The notes under the pieces were generated by a model, which was given only the letters and a program-made list of their open reading frames with translations, made no database searches and had not been told where the DNA came from. 64,000 bases of DNA from Paenibacillus sp. IHBB 10380 (GTDB taxonomy: Bacteria > Bacillota > Bacilli > Paenibacillales > Paenibacillaceae). Each line of letters opens with the position of its first letter. The stretch's first letter is position 1. Location of the stretch: contig NZ_CP010976.1 of NCBI RefSeq assembly GCF_000949425.1, positions 434,001 to 498,000 on the forward strand. The letters are read 5' to 3'. This document shows positions 17,946 through 26,138 of this stretch, piece after piece. Made by a program: the position numbers and the translations under genes.

Positions 17946-18065
17946 GGAATCTATTTATGGTTATCCAAAGGGCAAGGTTTGTTACACAAATGAAATATAG
18001 TCGTTACGTGTCTTTAACAGTGATAGGTTATTATTATCACATAACCCCCCTTTTTGAATATATGT

Positions 18066-18103
18066 TTGGACCCGTTGCTGGCGGGTCCTTTTTTTTTTTT
18101 TTT
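18066..18103 (+). terminator. Strong terminator after the EamA gene
   Basis: GGACCCG, seven-base loop, CGGGTCC, then fifteen T. Confidence 0.9.
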
Positions 18104-18240
18104 GCGGCTCACAAGAGTACAAGATATGGAGTATTAAAATATACATATATTTGTGAAGAATATCACATATTTATTGATTTGTTATATATAGTGTATTTAA
18201 TGAAATATAATGGGATAAAACTCGAGATAGGTGGAATGGT

Positions 18241-18433
18241 ATGTTCTCATATATTGTGAAAAATATGTACAGACATAAGCTGAGATTATTTCTCACGTTC
18301 ATATTGCTTGTGACTAGTTTCATTCTTGTGAGCTTTTCGCTTCAGGTACTGCTCAATTTCTCCAATATGATTAACAGTAGTTGGACGAAGGGAAGGCGTG
18401 CGTGGGGAAATTTTATTTTCATAAATAGTGTTG
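18241..18433 (+). pseudogene. Truncated FtsX-like ABC transporter permease
   Basis: The frame starts with a proper ATG after AGGTGG and encodes MFSYIVKNMYRHKLRLFL followed by a hydrophobic segment and LLNFSNMINS, the N-terminal signature of MacB/FtsX-type permeases. Similarity stops after about 47 residues and the frame runs into a terminator hairpin. The remaining several hundred residues and any ATPase partner are absent, so it looks like a deletion remnant. Confidence 0.6.
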
Positions 18434-18473
18434 AGGGTAATCCGCGGGATCAGTCCCACGAATTACCCTTTTG
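18434..18473 (+). terminator. Hairpin terminator after the permease remnant
   Basis: GGGTAAT / ATTACCC with inner pairs CG / CG and GGG / CCC, then TTTTGT. It probably once closed the full permease gene. Confidence 0.6.
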
Positions 18474-18482
18474 TCATGTAGT

Positions 18483-19295
18483 CTAAAGAAGTGGAACGAC
18501 TTGTTTTTGCTTCTGTTTGTAGTACACCCACTCTTTAAATCCTATTTCCTTAAGGCGGGTACTCACTTCTAACAACTCTTCTCCCACTCGTTCAGGCTTA
18601 TGAGCATCAGATCCGAAAGTCACATCGACACCGAAATAGTATGCTCGTTCAAGTATTGTATCTGATGGGTACCAGCCCCCACTTTGTTTCGTTTTGCCTG
18701 AGGTATTGATCTCAATGGCAACATTACATGCTGCAATAACTCTCAGGGTCTCATCAATCTCTTCATGAGCAATAATGTCAGAGAAGCGAGGATAGTTCCC
18801 TTTCATAGCGTCAATATGTCCTAGGATTTGAAACATACCACTACGTGCAGACTCCTGAATCATACGGTAATATTCTTTTTTGACTGCGATTTGCTGTGTA
18901 TCATTTAATTTTTTCCAGCGATTAGCATTGAAGATACTAATATCCTCTACTTGATGGACAGAACCGATAATATAATCAAATGGATAAGCTGCGAGTGTCT
19001 TGCGATAGAGCTCAGCATGGATTGGAAAGTAATCAGATTCAATACCTAACAGCACATCGATGACCCCGGAATACTCCTTTTGAAGTTCAAGCACTTCTTG
19101 TACATAGGAGGATAACTCAGATTTAGCCATAGAGATTAATGGAAATGCTTGCTCCTCTTCTCTGCCAAAGAAAGGGGTATGATCGGAAATTCCGATGACT
19201 TGAAGGCCGGATGAGATGGCTGATTCGATATAATCTCGGATATTACCGGAAGCATGTCCGCAGCGAAAATGGTGTGTGTGAAGGTCAAATTTCAA
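18483..19295 (-). CDS. PHP-domain phosphatase, HisJ/HisK (histidinol-phosphatase) family
   Basis: A 270-residue protein with the PHP metal sites DLHTHHFRCGH and GISDHTPFF at the N-terminus, a later histidine in GHIDAMKG, and GSDAHKPERVG near the C-terminus. The family includes Bacillus histidinol-phosphate phosphatase (HisJ/YtvP). There are no other his genes here, so the substrate could be another phosphoester. The start is TTG, with AAGGGAG ten bases upstream. The stop lies ten bases from the permease-remnant hairpin. Confidence 0.8.
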   Translation of the reverse strand: MKFDLHTHHFRCGHASGNIRDYIESAISSGLQVIGISDHTPFFGREEEQAFPLISMAKSELSSYVQEVLELQKEYSGVIDVLLGIESDYFPIHAELYRKTLAAYPFDYIIGSVHQVEDISIFNANRWKKLNDTQQIAVKKEYYRMIQESARSGMFQILGHIDAMKGNYPRFSDIIAHEEIDETLRVIAACNVAIEINTSGKTKQSGGWYPSDTILERAYYFGVDVTFGSDAHKPERVGEELLEVSTRLKEIGFKEWVYYKQKQKQVVPLL

Positions 19296-19318
19296 GTTGA
19301 GGACACTCCCTTATATAG

Positions 19319-20221
19319 TTATTCTGAACTGATAAACTGCGTTTCTGGCATGCCTTTCAGGTCACTGAGGAACTGCTGCATAGCAGAGTTTAAATATCGA
19401 CCTGATTTATAGATAACACCTACTGGATGTGTAACCTCAAGTTCGCAGATGGGAATAATCTTGAGTGTCCCTAGACGAAGCTCTGACGTGACAGCCAATT
19501 TAGAAATAATGGCGGCACCCAGATTTAGTTCTACCATTCGTTTGACTTCTTCACTACTGGATAGCTCCATCACGACGTTAGGAACAATTTTGTATTTCTT
19601 AAATAAGTCATCCATAAATCTCCGACCTACGGTATCCGGTGAGAGCAGAATGAGTGGGACATCTCTTAACACCTCTATTGTAGCTATGTTTTGCTTGGCA
19701 AGAGGATGTTGTGGTGATACAACAAGTTGAAAAGTATCGTAATAAAGAACTGATGTAATTAAGTTAGGATTGCGTTCGATAAGATAACCAATTCCAACGT
19801 CGATGGTCCCATTTTCTACATTATTATAGATTTGGCAAGAGGACATAGATTGAATATATGTTTTGATTAAAGGAAATTGATCCTGGAAATATGATAAAAC
19901 ACGGGGTAACATTTGAATGGCTATTGAAGTTGTTGTTCCAAGAACGATATGTCCCTGAGGAGTTTGATTTAAATCCGAAAGTCGTTGTTTAAGTTCTTCG
20001 ACGATGGACAAAATTCGCTCAGCATGTTCAAGAAATACATCTCCACGATCTGTTAATGTAACAGGCTGATTGCGATCTACAAGTACAGTTTTGAACTCAT
20101 CCTCTAAACTTTTAATTTGGGCAGACACAGCAGGCTGGGTTAGGTTAAGTAACTCTCCTGCCTTGCGGAAGCTCATGGTCTTAGAGATGGTTAGAAGTGT
20201 CTCCAACTGACTAATGTTCAT
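19319..20221 (-). CDS. LysR-family transcriptional regulator
   Basis: A 300-residue LTTR with HTH MSFRKAGELLNLTQPAVSAQ and a CysB/CbbR-like effector domain. CAAGGAGGTC precedes the ATG. It lies 23 bases upstream of the PHP gene on the same strand and the two may be co-transcribed. Its target is unknown; the 337-base upstream gap toward cheX is the natural place for its operator. Confidence 0.85.
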   Translation of the reverse strand: MNISQLETLLTISKTMSFRKAGELLNLTQPAVSAQIKSLEDEFKTVLVDRNQPVTLTDRGDVFLEHAERILSIVEELKQRLSDLNQTPQGHIVLGTTTSIAIQMLPRVLSYFQDQFPLIKTYIQSMSSCQIYNNVENGTIDVGIGYLIERNPNLITSVLYYDTFQLVVSPQHPLAKQNIATIEVLRDVPLILLSPDTVGRRFMDDLFKKYKIVPNVVMELSSSEEVKRMVELNLGAAIISKLAVTSELRLGTLKIIPICELEVTHPVGVIYKSGRYLNSAMQQFLSDLKGMPETQFISSE

Positions 20222-20558
20222 GCATGACCTCCTTGAAAATATATTTACAATTCTTCGTTCTCGGCCGTATCTTTCCTTAAATTATAGGTGATTCCGTTTG
20301 ACAGGGCAATGTGGCATTACTTTTCCATTCACATTTTGAGATTTTTGACCGATAAATATATAGGGAAAATATTGCATCGTTCAAATTTGGAATAAACAGA
20401 TGAATATATAACTAGAAACATAGTGAATTAGAACTATCATCTGGAGTGCTGGACAATATTAAGTGATTTATTTTTGGGTTTAAAGTATAATGATTTTTAA
20501 GAAAAACGGGACTTTTGATACCGTGACAAATTTCCTGTTTCAAGGGGGCTTACTTACA
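20222..20558. other. AT-rich divergent intergenic region
   Basis: It separates the minus-strand LysR gene from cheX. A TATAAT at 20486-20491, without a good -35, lies about 70 bases upstream of cheX; a TTGACA near 20298 has no matching -10. I see no coding frame with a ribosome site. Confidence 0.4.
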
Positions 20559-21017
20559 ATGAAAGCAGAAATTATTAATCCGTTCATAGAATCAGCGCGG
20601 ATTGTAATTGAACAGGTCATTCAGATATCACCCTCTACGGGGAGTCTCGGAATCAAGGATATTGAGTTTAATAAAGACCATATCTGGATTCAAGTGGGGA
20701 TGACCGGGCAATTAACTGGTAATATCGTGTTTGGACTTCAAGAAGATGTTGCGTTAAGAATTGTATCTGCCATGATGGGCGGTTTTGTCTTGACAGAGAT
20801 GGATGAGATGGGACAAAGTGCAATCTCTGAACTCGGTAATATGATTAGTGGGAATGCTAGTACAATCCTTTACAATCAAGGTGTGATTGTAGATATTACT
20901 CCCCCTAAGTTTATCATGCTTGAGAATCTTACATCAAGTTTCCCTAGAAAGGCACTGAGTATTCCCTTGCTAATGGATGGTATTGGAGAACTGGATATTC
21001 AAGTTATGATATCGTAG
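20559..21017 (+). CDS. cheX: CheX-family chemotaxis phosphatase
   Basis: A 152-residue protein starting MKAEIINPFIESA; this ATG has AAGGGGGC nine bases upstream, whereas the frame opens 23 codons earlier with no ribosome site. CheX dephosphorylates CheY-P. The catalytic E-x-x-N motif appears as SELGNMISGNA, and the fold is the CheC/CheX alpha/beta domain with the Gly-rich MTGQLTGNIVFGL strand pair. It is a single gene here, not in a che operon, so its partner response regulator is elsewhere. Confidence 0.8.
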   Translation: MKAEIINPFIESARIVIEQVIQISPSTGSLGIKDIEFNKDHIWIQVGMTGQLTGNIVFGLQEDVALRIVSAMMGGFVLTEMDEMGQSAISELGNMISGNASTILYNQGVIVDITPPKFIMLENLTSSFPRKALSIPLLMDGIGELDIQVMIS

Positions 21018-21066
21018 ACTAAACGATGAACTGAATATCTCTTCCCCAATAGGAGGACTAAGGATT

Positions 21067-21840
21067 ATGATGAAGGATAAAGTAGTAGTGATAACAGGAG
21101 CCTCCAGTGGCATTGGGGCTTTGACAGCAAAGCTGCTATCCGAGCAAGGGGCTATTCCGATACTGATTGCACGCTCTCAAGATAAGCTTGAAGCCGTGGC
21201 GAATCAATTATCAGGACAACACGAGCTCATCGTTATGGATGTTACGAAGCAGGAACAAGTGCAGAATGTAATGAATGATATTATTCATAAATATGGACAA
21301 ATAGATGTTCTGCTTAACAATGCTGGTTATGGTAAATTTGAGTCTATTTTGGACATGTCCATAGAACATTATAGTGATATGATGGATGTCAATTATATGG
21401 GTACTGTTCGTTGTACGAAAGCTGTTCTCTCACACATGTTAGAGAGGGGAGAAGGTCATATTGTGAATGTGGCTTCTATCGCAGCTAAGATTGGAACAGC
21501 TAAGTCGACAGCATATACAGCTACTAAGCATGCTGTATATGGATTTAGTAACAGTCTTCGCCAAGAGCTACGTGGGACAGGAATTACCGTGTCCACTGTG
21601 AATCCGGGACCAATCGATACTCCTTTTTTTGAATTGGCTGATCCTACAGGTGGATACGTAAATAATATTCGGTGGTTCATGATGAAGCCTGATCTTGTTG
21701 CCAGCAAAATGGTGAAGCTTATGGATAAGAAGCAGGAAGAGATTAATCTTCCTTGGTTAGCTGCTGTGGGGATATGGTTCTATCAGTTATGTCCACGTTT
21801 TGCAGATAAACTGACATACAGAATGATGAATAAGAAATGA
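21067..21840 (+). CDS. Short-chain dehydrogenase/reductase (YqjQ/DltE-like)
   Basis: A 257-residue SDR oxidoreductase with NAD(P)-binding TGASSGIGALTAKLL, NNAGYG, a catalytic serine in NVASIAA and YTATKHAVYGF (YxxxK). The C-terminal hydrophobic tail (LPWLAAVGIWFYQLCPRF) resembles YqjQ-type membrane-associated SDRs. AGGAGG precedes the ATG. Substrate unknown. Confidence 0.85.
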   Translation: MMKDKVVVITGASSGIGALTAKLLSEQGAIPILIARSQDKLEAVANQLSGQHELIVMDVTKQEQVQNVMNDIIHKYGQIDVLLNNAGYGKFESILDMSIEHYSDMMDVNYMGTVRCTKAVLSHMLERGEGHIVNVASIAAKIGTAKSTAYTATKHAVYGFSNSLRQELRGTGITVSTVNPGPIDTPFFELADPTGGYVNNIRWFMMKPDLVASKMVKLMDKKQEEINLPWLAAVGIWFYQLCPRFADKLTYRMMNKK

Positions 21841-21845
21841 GTAGG

Positions 21846-21871
21846 GCCGGCTCAATCGAGCTGGCTTTTTT
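21846..21871 (+). terminator. Terminator after the SDR gene
   Basis: GCCGGCTC, AATC, GAGCTGGC, then six T. Confidence 0.85.
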
Positions 21872-22042
21872 GAAGTATCAGAAATGATTAACTTTTAATT
21901 TTTGGGACGATGAAGTCGCATATTCTTAAATAATTATAAGTATTCATTTAACTTATTGGCTAACCATTTGGTGGGATAACTATTTTAGCATATAATGATA
22001 TTGAAAGATAACGAATGATATGAACATAAAGGATGGACTTAA

Positions 22043-23542
22043 ATGAATTTAACTTCTTTTGAAGAACTAGGTATCCATACGGATTTAGTTAATAAACTAT
22101 CCGAATTCGACATCAAACAGCCTTCTCCAGTACAAGCAGAGGTTATTCCTGCTGTGATGCAAGGAAAGGACGTTCTGGCTCATTCTCAGACAGGAACAGG
22201 CAAGACTTTAGCTTATTTGCTTCCTATTCTGCAAAGTATTGATGCTAATCGCAAATCTACGCAAAAGCTGATTCTGGCACCTACACAGGAGCTAGCTATG
22301 CAAATTGTGCGGGAGAGCGAGCGTTATGGTGAGCATCTTGGAATTTCTGTACTCGGTGTAATCGGGGGCGCGGCAATTAAGCGGCAAATAGAGAAACTAA
22401 AAGTACCTCGACAGCTGCTAGTGGGTACCCCTGGACGAGTACGGGGATTGATCGAAATGCGTAAAATAAAAATGCATGAAGTAACAACGATTGTAGTAGA
22501 TGAGGTAGACCAAGTCTTTCAACTCGGTGCAGCTGGTGATGTAGATCATATTATTCGCAGCGCTCAACGTGATCGGCAATTATTATTTCTCTCTGCAACG
22601 GTGAGTAAGGAGACAGCAGCACTCGTTAAGCGTGAGATGAAGGAACCGGTAGAGGTCGGAATTGATCCAGAGCAGATGACTGCAACGGGACTTGAACATT
22701 TCTATTTCGTATCCGAAGAACGTAATAAACCGGATACTCTCCGGAGATTAATTCGTCACTATAAACCGAAGAAGGCCATTGTTTTTGTGAATACTACTGA
22801 AGATATTGCTGAAGTGGAAGCTAAGATGAACCATATGGGACTTAGAGCACAAGCGCTATATGGTGATGCTGACAAGATGTCTCGTAGTGGCGTACTTGCA
22901 GGCTTCCGTAGTGGGAAATTCCAAGTGCTAGTAGCAAGCGATTTAGCTGCGCGTGGCTTGGATATTGAAGGCTTAACGATGGTTATCAACTATGATCCAG
23001 CGACAGACTCCGAGCATTATGTGCATCGTGCAGGTCGGACAGGCAGAATGGGACGTAGCGGCATTGTGTTATCTATTGTTACGGATCGTCAAATCTTCAT
23101 TATGAAAAAATTCATGAAAGAACTGGATGTCACCATTGAACTACGTGATATGTTCGGCGGTAAAGTGATGCACCCTGACGAAGCGTCATTGGGAAGCCAG
23201 GCACGTAAAGTGTATTCTGATAAAGGTGAGACTGTAGCTCCTCGCAAATATGAGGATACTAAACGTAAACCTAACGTAACAGGGGCTGGTGAGGCTGGGC
23301 ATAAGAAGGTAAGCAATGATACTAGCTACAACACCAAAGCCGCGTCAGAGATAAGAGAAGTCGCTCAAACGAAGGGGCAACAGGGTGAGACTCCTACGGT
23401 TAACTCAACTAGCACTCAGCCCCCATTCAATTCAGTGAAACCTAAAGGTAAGTCAGGTGGAGGCAGTAAAGCAGAACGTGAGCGTGCACGCAAGAATAAA
23501 GGCGCACCCAAGTGGTTGAAGAATAAGCCACCACGTGTGTAA
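22043..23542 (+). CDS. DEAD-box RNA helicase with variant DEVD motif
   Basis: A 499-residue RNA helicase. Visible motifs: the Q motif region (FEELGIHTDLVNKLSEFDIKQPSPVQ), I (SQTGTGKT), Ia (APTQELAMQ), Ib (TPGR), II (VVDEVDQ, so DEVD instead of DEAD), III (SAT), V (ASDLAARGLDIEG) and VI (HRAGRTGRMGRSG). After about residue 380 comes a low-complexity basic tail (Lys, Arg, Ser, Gly) with no RRM, as in Bacillus CshA/CshB/YfmL-type helicases that act in ribosome assembly, cold adaptation and RNA decay. It appears monocistronic. The Val in motif II is conservative and activity is expected. Confidence 0.9.
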   Translation: MNLTSFEELGIHTDLVNKLSEFDIKQPSPVQAEVIPAVMQGKDVLAHSQTGTGKTLAYLLPILQSIDANRKSTQKLILAPTQELAMQIVRESERYGEHLGISVLGVIGGAAIKRQIEKLKVPRQLLVGTPGRVRGLIEMRKIKMHEVTTIVVDEVDQVFQLGAAGDVDHIIRSAQRDRQLLFLSATVSKETAALVKREMKEPVEVGIDPEQMTATGLEHFYFVSEERNKPDTLRRLIRHYKPKKAIVFVNTTEDIAEVEAKMNHMGLRAQALYGDADKMSRSGVLAGFRSGKFQVLVASDLAARGLDIEGLTMVINYDPATDSEHYVHRAGRTGRMGRSGIVLSIVTDRQIFIMKKFMKELDVTIELRDMFGGKVMHPDEASLGSQARKVYSDKGETVAPRKYEDTKRKPNVTGAGEAGHKKVSNDTSYNTKAASEIREVAQTKGQQGETPTVNSTSTQPPFNSVKPKGKSGGGSKAERERARKNKGAPKWLKNKPPRV

Positions 23543-23631
23543 TATACTGCAAGGGGTATAGGAGCAGAGAAATATCATAAAGTTGTCGCCCTTCTGCTCG
23601 GTAGTAGCTATTATTAATCGAGGTGAGAATA

Positions 23632-24378
23632 ATGAGTGATACACCTGTACTTGATATTCAATCATTAACCGGCGGCTATAGCCTAAATCGTCCTGTTCTG
23701 CATGATGTAAATTTTGAGGTGGGAACCGGGGAAATGATCGGGCTGATCGGGCTTAATGGTGCTGGTAAAAGTACAACCATGAAACATATTTTAGGCCTCA
23801 TGTCACCTCAAAAGGGTGATATACGTGTACATGGTAAAAAAAGAGATGATGATTCTGAAGCCTATCATAGTGCGATTGCATTCGTGCCTGAATCCCCACT
23901 CTTATACGAAGAGATGACGGTTAGAGAACATTTAGAGTTTACTGCACGAGCTTACAATGTATCCAAAGAAGATTATGAGGAACGGTCAAGTCAGCTATCC
24001 GAGCTATTTCGGATGGAAGACAAGATGGATAGCTTATCTATCCACTTATCCAAAGGAATGAAGCAGAAGGTCATGATTATGTGTGCATTTGTAGCACGCC
24101 CTTCATTGTACATTATTGATGAACCCTTCCTCGGACTAGATCCGCTTGGAATTCGTTCTTTGTTAGATTTCATGCTGGAGTTAAAAGCAACGGGTGCTTC
24201 CATTCTATTGAGTTCACATATTCTGTCAACCATAGAGAATTATTGTGATCGTTTTATCGTGCTTCATCAGGGTAGTGTTATTGCTCAGGGCACTTTGCAA
24301 GAAATCGCCGAACAAGCAGGAATGCCGGGAGCTCCATTAGAGGAACTCTTCTATACACTTGTTCAAGGTAAGGTCTGA
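23632..24378 (+). CDS. ecsA: ABC transporter ATP-binding protein EcsA
   Basis: A 248-residue ATPase with Walker A GLNGAGKST, a Q-loop near VPESPLLY, signature LSKGMKQKV, Walker B LYIIDEPFLGLDPLG and H-loop LLSSHILS. The ATG at 23632 follows GAGGTG; a GTG three codons earlier lies inside that ribosome site. Paired with the EcsB-like permease two bases downstream, this is the Ecs transporter, which in Bacillus affects secretion, regulated proteolysis (RasP) and pheromone or lipid export. Confidence 0.85.
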   Translation: MSDTPVLDIQSLTGGYSLNRPVLHDVNFEVGTGEMIGLIGLNGAGKSTTMKHILGLMSPQKGDIRVHGKKRDDDSEAYHSAIAFVPESPLLYEEMTVREHLEFTARAYNVSKEDYEERSSQLSELFRMEDKMDSLSIHLSKGMKQKVMIMCAFVARPSLYIIDEPFLGLDPLGIRSLLDFMLELKATGASILLSSHILSTIENYCDRFIVLHQGSVIAQGTLQEIAEQAGMPGAPLEELFYTLVQGKV

Positions 24379-24380
24379 GT

Positions 24381-25598
24381 ATGGATCTGAAGAGTCTTCG
24401 AGTTGAGCGACGTAGCCATTTTTGGGGAGAAATCATTCCTTATTTAGGATATGTCATGCAGAGTGGTGTTGCGGTACTGTTTATGTTTGTGTTGATTACT
24501 TTCTCTGCATGGTATACATCTCTTGTACAGCATATTCCAGAAGGGCTACCTATTCGCTGGATCATGTTAGTGCTTTTAGTCCCATTGACGGTACAAAGTA
24601 GTTTTCGAACTTATTTACAATCACCAGATGTCGTTTTCTTGCTACCGCAGGAATCAAAAATGAATCAGTATTTATCAGGAAGCTGGTTTAGCGGTGTAGT
24701 GTATAAGTTAGTAGGTCTTCTGTTAGTTTTCTTAATCGCTTGGCCGCTTTATGTGCGAAGTGATGCTGAACCAAAACCATTCTGGACATTTCTGATGCTC
24801 CTCGTAATCCTCAAAATCATTTCAAGTTATGGGGGATGGAAGGAACTATCCATGGTCTCGAATCGTGCGGCTATGGGATATCGGCTACTTCGGTGGGGGG
24901 TTATGATACTCGCTATTGCCTCGTGGCTATGGGAGCCTACTGGCAAGAGCCTTGTCTATATTGGATTACTATGTATCACCTATATCGTAGCGGGGAAATT
25001 TCCTGTTAAGCATCTAGTAGCATGGGAGCGACTTATTGAGAAAGAGAAAACTCAAATTGGTCGAGTGATGTCGGTATTGGGTTGGTTCGTAAATGTTCCA
25101 GAACGCCAACAACGAGTGTACTCACGCCGTCTGCTCTCAAGCTTAGGAAGCGGGATACCTTGGAAATCCAATTATGCTTACAGATATCTTATTACGAAAA
25201 GTTTCATACGTAGCGATATTCTTGGCATTATTATTCGTGGAGGCTTGCTCGGATTACTGCTTATCTGGTCGACACGCGGGAGCTTGCTTGCAAGCGGTAT
25301 TTATTTGTTCTTTCTTTTCATTATTGGGATGCAGTTATCGTCTCTTAAGCGATATCACAGTGAATCCTTCTGGTTAAATATATATCCAGTTCAACCAAAT
25401 AGCAGACAAGAGAATGTGACGGTGTTTGTATTCCGAGTGATTACAATCATCGCTTGTATTCTGTGGTTACCTTTGCTAGGTACAGGGTTATCACAAATAG
25501 GTCTACTGGTGGGGACATTAGTTGCAGGATTATTGATGTCTGTGTTATTCCGTATTCTTCTTTCACGTAAAAGTAGCATGGATCCAGATGAGGAGTAA
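24381..25598 (+). CDS. ecsB: ABC transporter permease EcsB
   Basis: A 405-residue integral membrane protein with about eight to ten hydrophobic segments and family-typical text near the N-terminus (RRSHFWGEIIPYLGY, then FRTYLQSPDVVFLLPQE). It starts two bases after ecsA, so translation is coupled. Length equals B. subtilis EcsB. A strong bidirectional hairpin ends the operon. Confidence 0.85.
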   Translation: MDLKSLRVERRSHFWGEIIPYLGYVMQSGVAVLFMFVLITFSAWYTSLVQHIPEGLPIRWIMLVLLVPLTVQSSFRTYLQSPDVVFLLPQESKMNQYLSGSWFSGVVYKLVGLLLVFLIAWPLYVRSDAEPKPFWTFLMLLVILKIISSYGGWKELSMVSNRAAMGYRLLRWGVMILAIASWLWEPTGKSLVYIGLLCITYIVAGKFPVKHLVAWERLIEKEKTQIGRVMSVLGWFVNVPERQQRVYSRRLLSSLGSGIPWKSNYAYRYLITKSFIRSDILGIIIRGGLLGLLLIWSTRGSLLASGIYLFFLFIIGMQLSSLKRYHSESFWLNIYPVQPNSRQENVTVFVFRVITIIACILWLPLLGTGLSQIGLLVGTLVAGLLMSVLFRILLSRKSSMDPDEE

Positions 25599-25625
25599 TC
25601 TAGCTCAGGAGTAGGTATATATTTA

Positions 25626-25672
25626 TACAAAAAAAGGTGCCGTCTATTTATTATGGACGGTACCTTTTTGTA
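25626..25672. terminator. Bidirectional terminator between ecsB and the YjcZ-type gene
   Basis: AAAAAAGGTGCCGTC / GGACGGTACCTTTTT has an A-run on one side and a T-run on the other, serving both convergent genes. Confidence 0.85.
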
Positions 25673-25680
25673 TGGATTGA

Positions 25681-25791
25681 TTACCAGAAAGAGCGTGTGA
25701 TAATAACTAAAAGAATGAAAAGTACTAATATAGCACCAGTGCTGTTATAAGCACCGCCGCCGTATCCACCTCTGACTTCTCCTGCACCCAT
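25681..25791 (-). CDS. YjcZ-family small sporulation-type peptide
   Basis: A 36-residue peptide, too short for routine calling: MGAGEVRGGYGGG followed by a hydrophobic helix (ILVLFILLVII) and TRSFW. The Gly/Tyr-rich head with a single membrane helix is the hallmark of the YjcZ/YczJ sporulation peptides of Bacilli. The start at 25791 is preferred (GGGG seven bases upstream); an in-frame ATG two codons earlier is too close to the ribosome site. It ends nine bases from a bidirectional terminator. Confidence 0.75.
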   Translation of the reverse strand: MGAGEVRGGYGGGAYNSTGAILVLFILLVIITRSFW

Positions 25792-25854
25792 ATTCATTCC
25801 CCTTTCATAAGGAAGTAATTCTGTACATCGTATTGTATGAAAGGAGGGAACTAG

Positions 25855-25944
25855 GTGATTGGACGCAACCCAATAAATATAAAAGGATTAATTTCACAAT
25901 TACTTTTAAAATCTAAGAAAGCTCACACCAAAATCAGTGCTTGA
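25855..25944 (+). CDS. Possible 29-residue peptide with strong ribosome site
   Basis: GTG start with AAAGGAGGGAACTAG directly upstream. The peptide begins MIGRNPINIKG and continues as an amphipathic, basic stretch (SQLLLKSKKAH). It has no recognised family, and its 3' end runs into the left arm of an inverted repeat. It could be a real small peptide or the stub of a lost gene. Confidence 0.3.
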   Translation: MIGRNPINIKGLISQLLLKSKKAHTKISA

Positions 25945-26035
25945 AGGTTGATAAATGACCGCTACGCTTTTACAAGACAATTCCGGTATCGAAGCTACGA
26001 TTAGCATAGAACTCTATTTTCAGCAAGCACTGATT
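25932..26035. repeat. Perfect 12-base inverted repeat around an 80-base loop
   Basis: AATCAGTGCTTG (25932-25943) and CAAGCACTGATT (26024-26035) are exact inverse complements. No frame fills the loop. It might be a structured RNA or a tiny mobile element footprint. Confidence 0.5.
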
Positions 26036-26050
26036 ATGAATTAGAGTCTA

Positions 26051-26137
26051 TAAGCAAGTATTAGTTTTTACTATTCTTTCTTATATTTCTACGAGAAACG
26101 GTTACCGTTCCTTTAAGGACGGTAACCGTTTCTTCTT
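26051..26137 (+). repeat. Two-hairpin intergenic repeat, copy 1
   Basis: An 87-base element homologous along its length to 57371-57458. It starts TAAGCAA and contains TTATATTTC; the second half is a strong hairpin (GAAACGGTTACCGT, CTTTAAGG, CGGTAACCGTTTC) followed by TTCTT. The second hairpin may act as a transcription terminator. Confidence 0.7.
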
Positions 26138-26138
26138 G

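Noticed and set aside
17957..18259. 100-codon plus-strand frame after the EamA gene
   Set aside because: It runs through the terminator hairpin and its T-run (a string of Phe codons); composition is not protein-like and no ribosome site is present.
25855..26137. CRISPR or phage attachment site in the gap after ecsB
   Set aside because: Only one inverted repeat pair and one hairpin element; no regularly spaced direct repeats, integrase or tRNA gene nearby.
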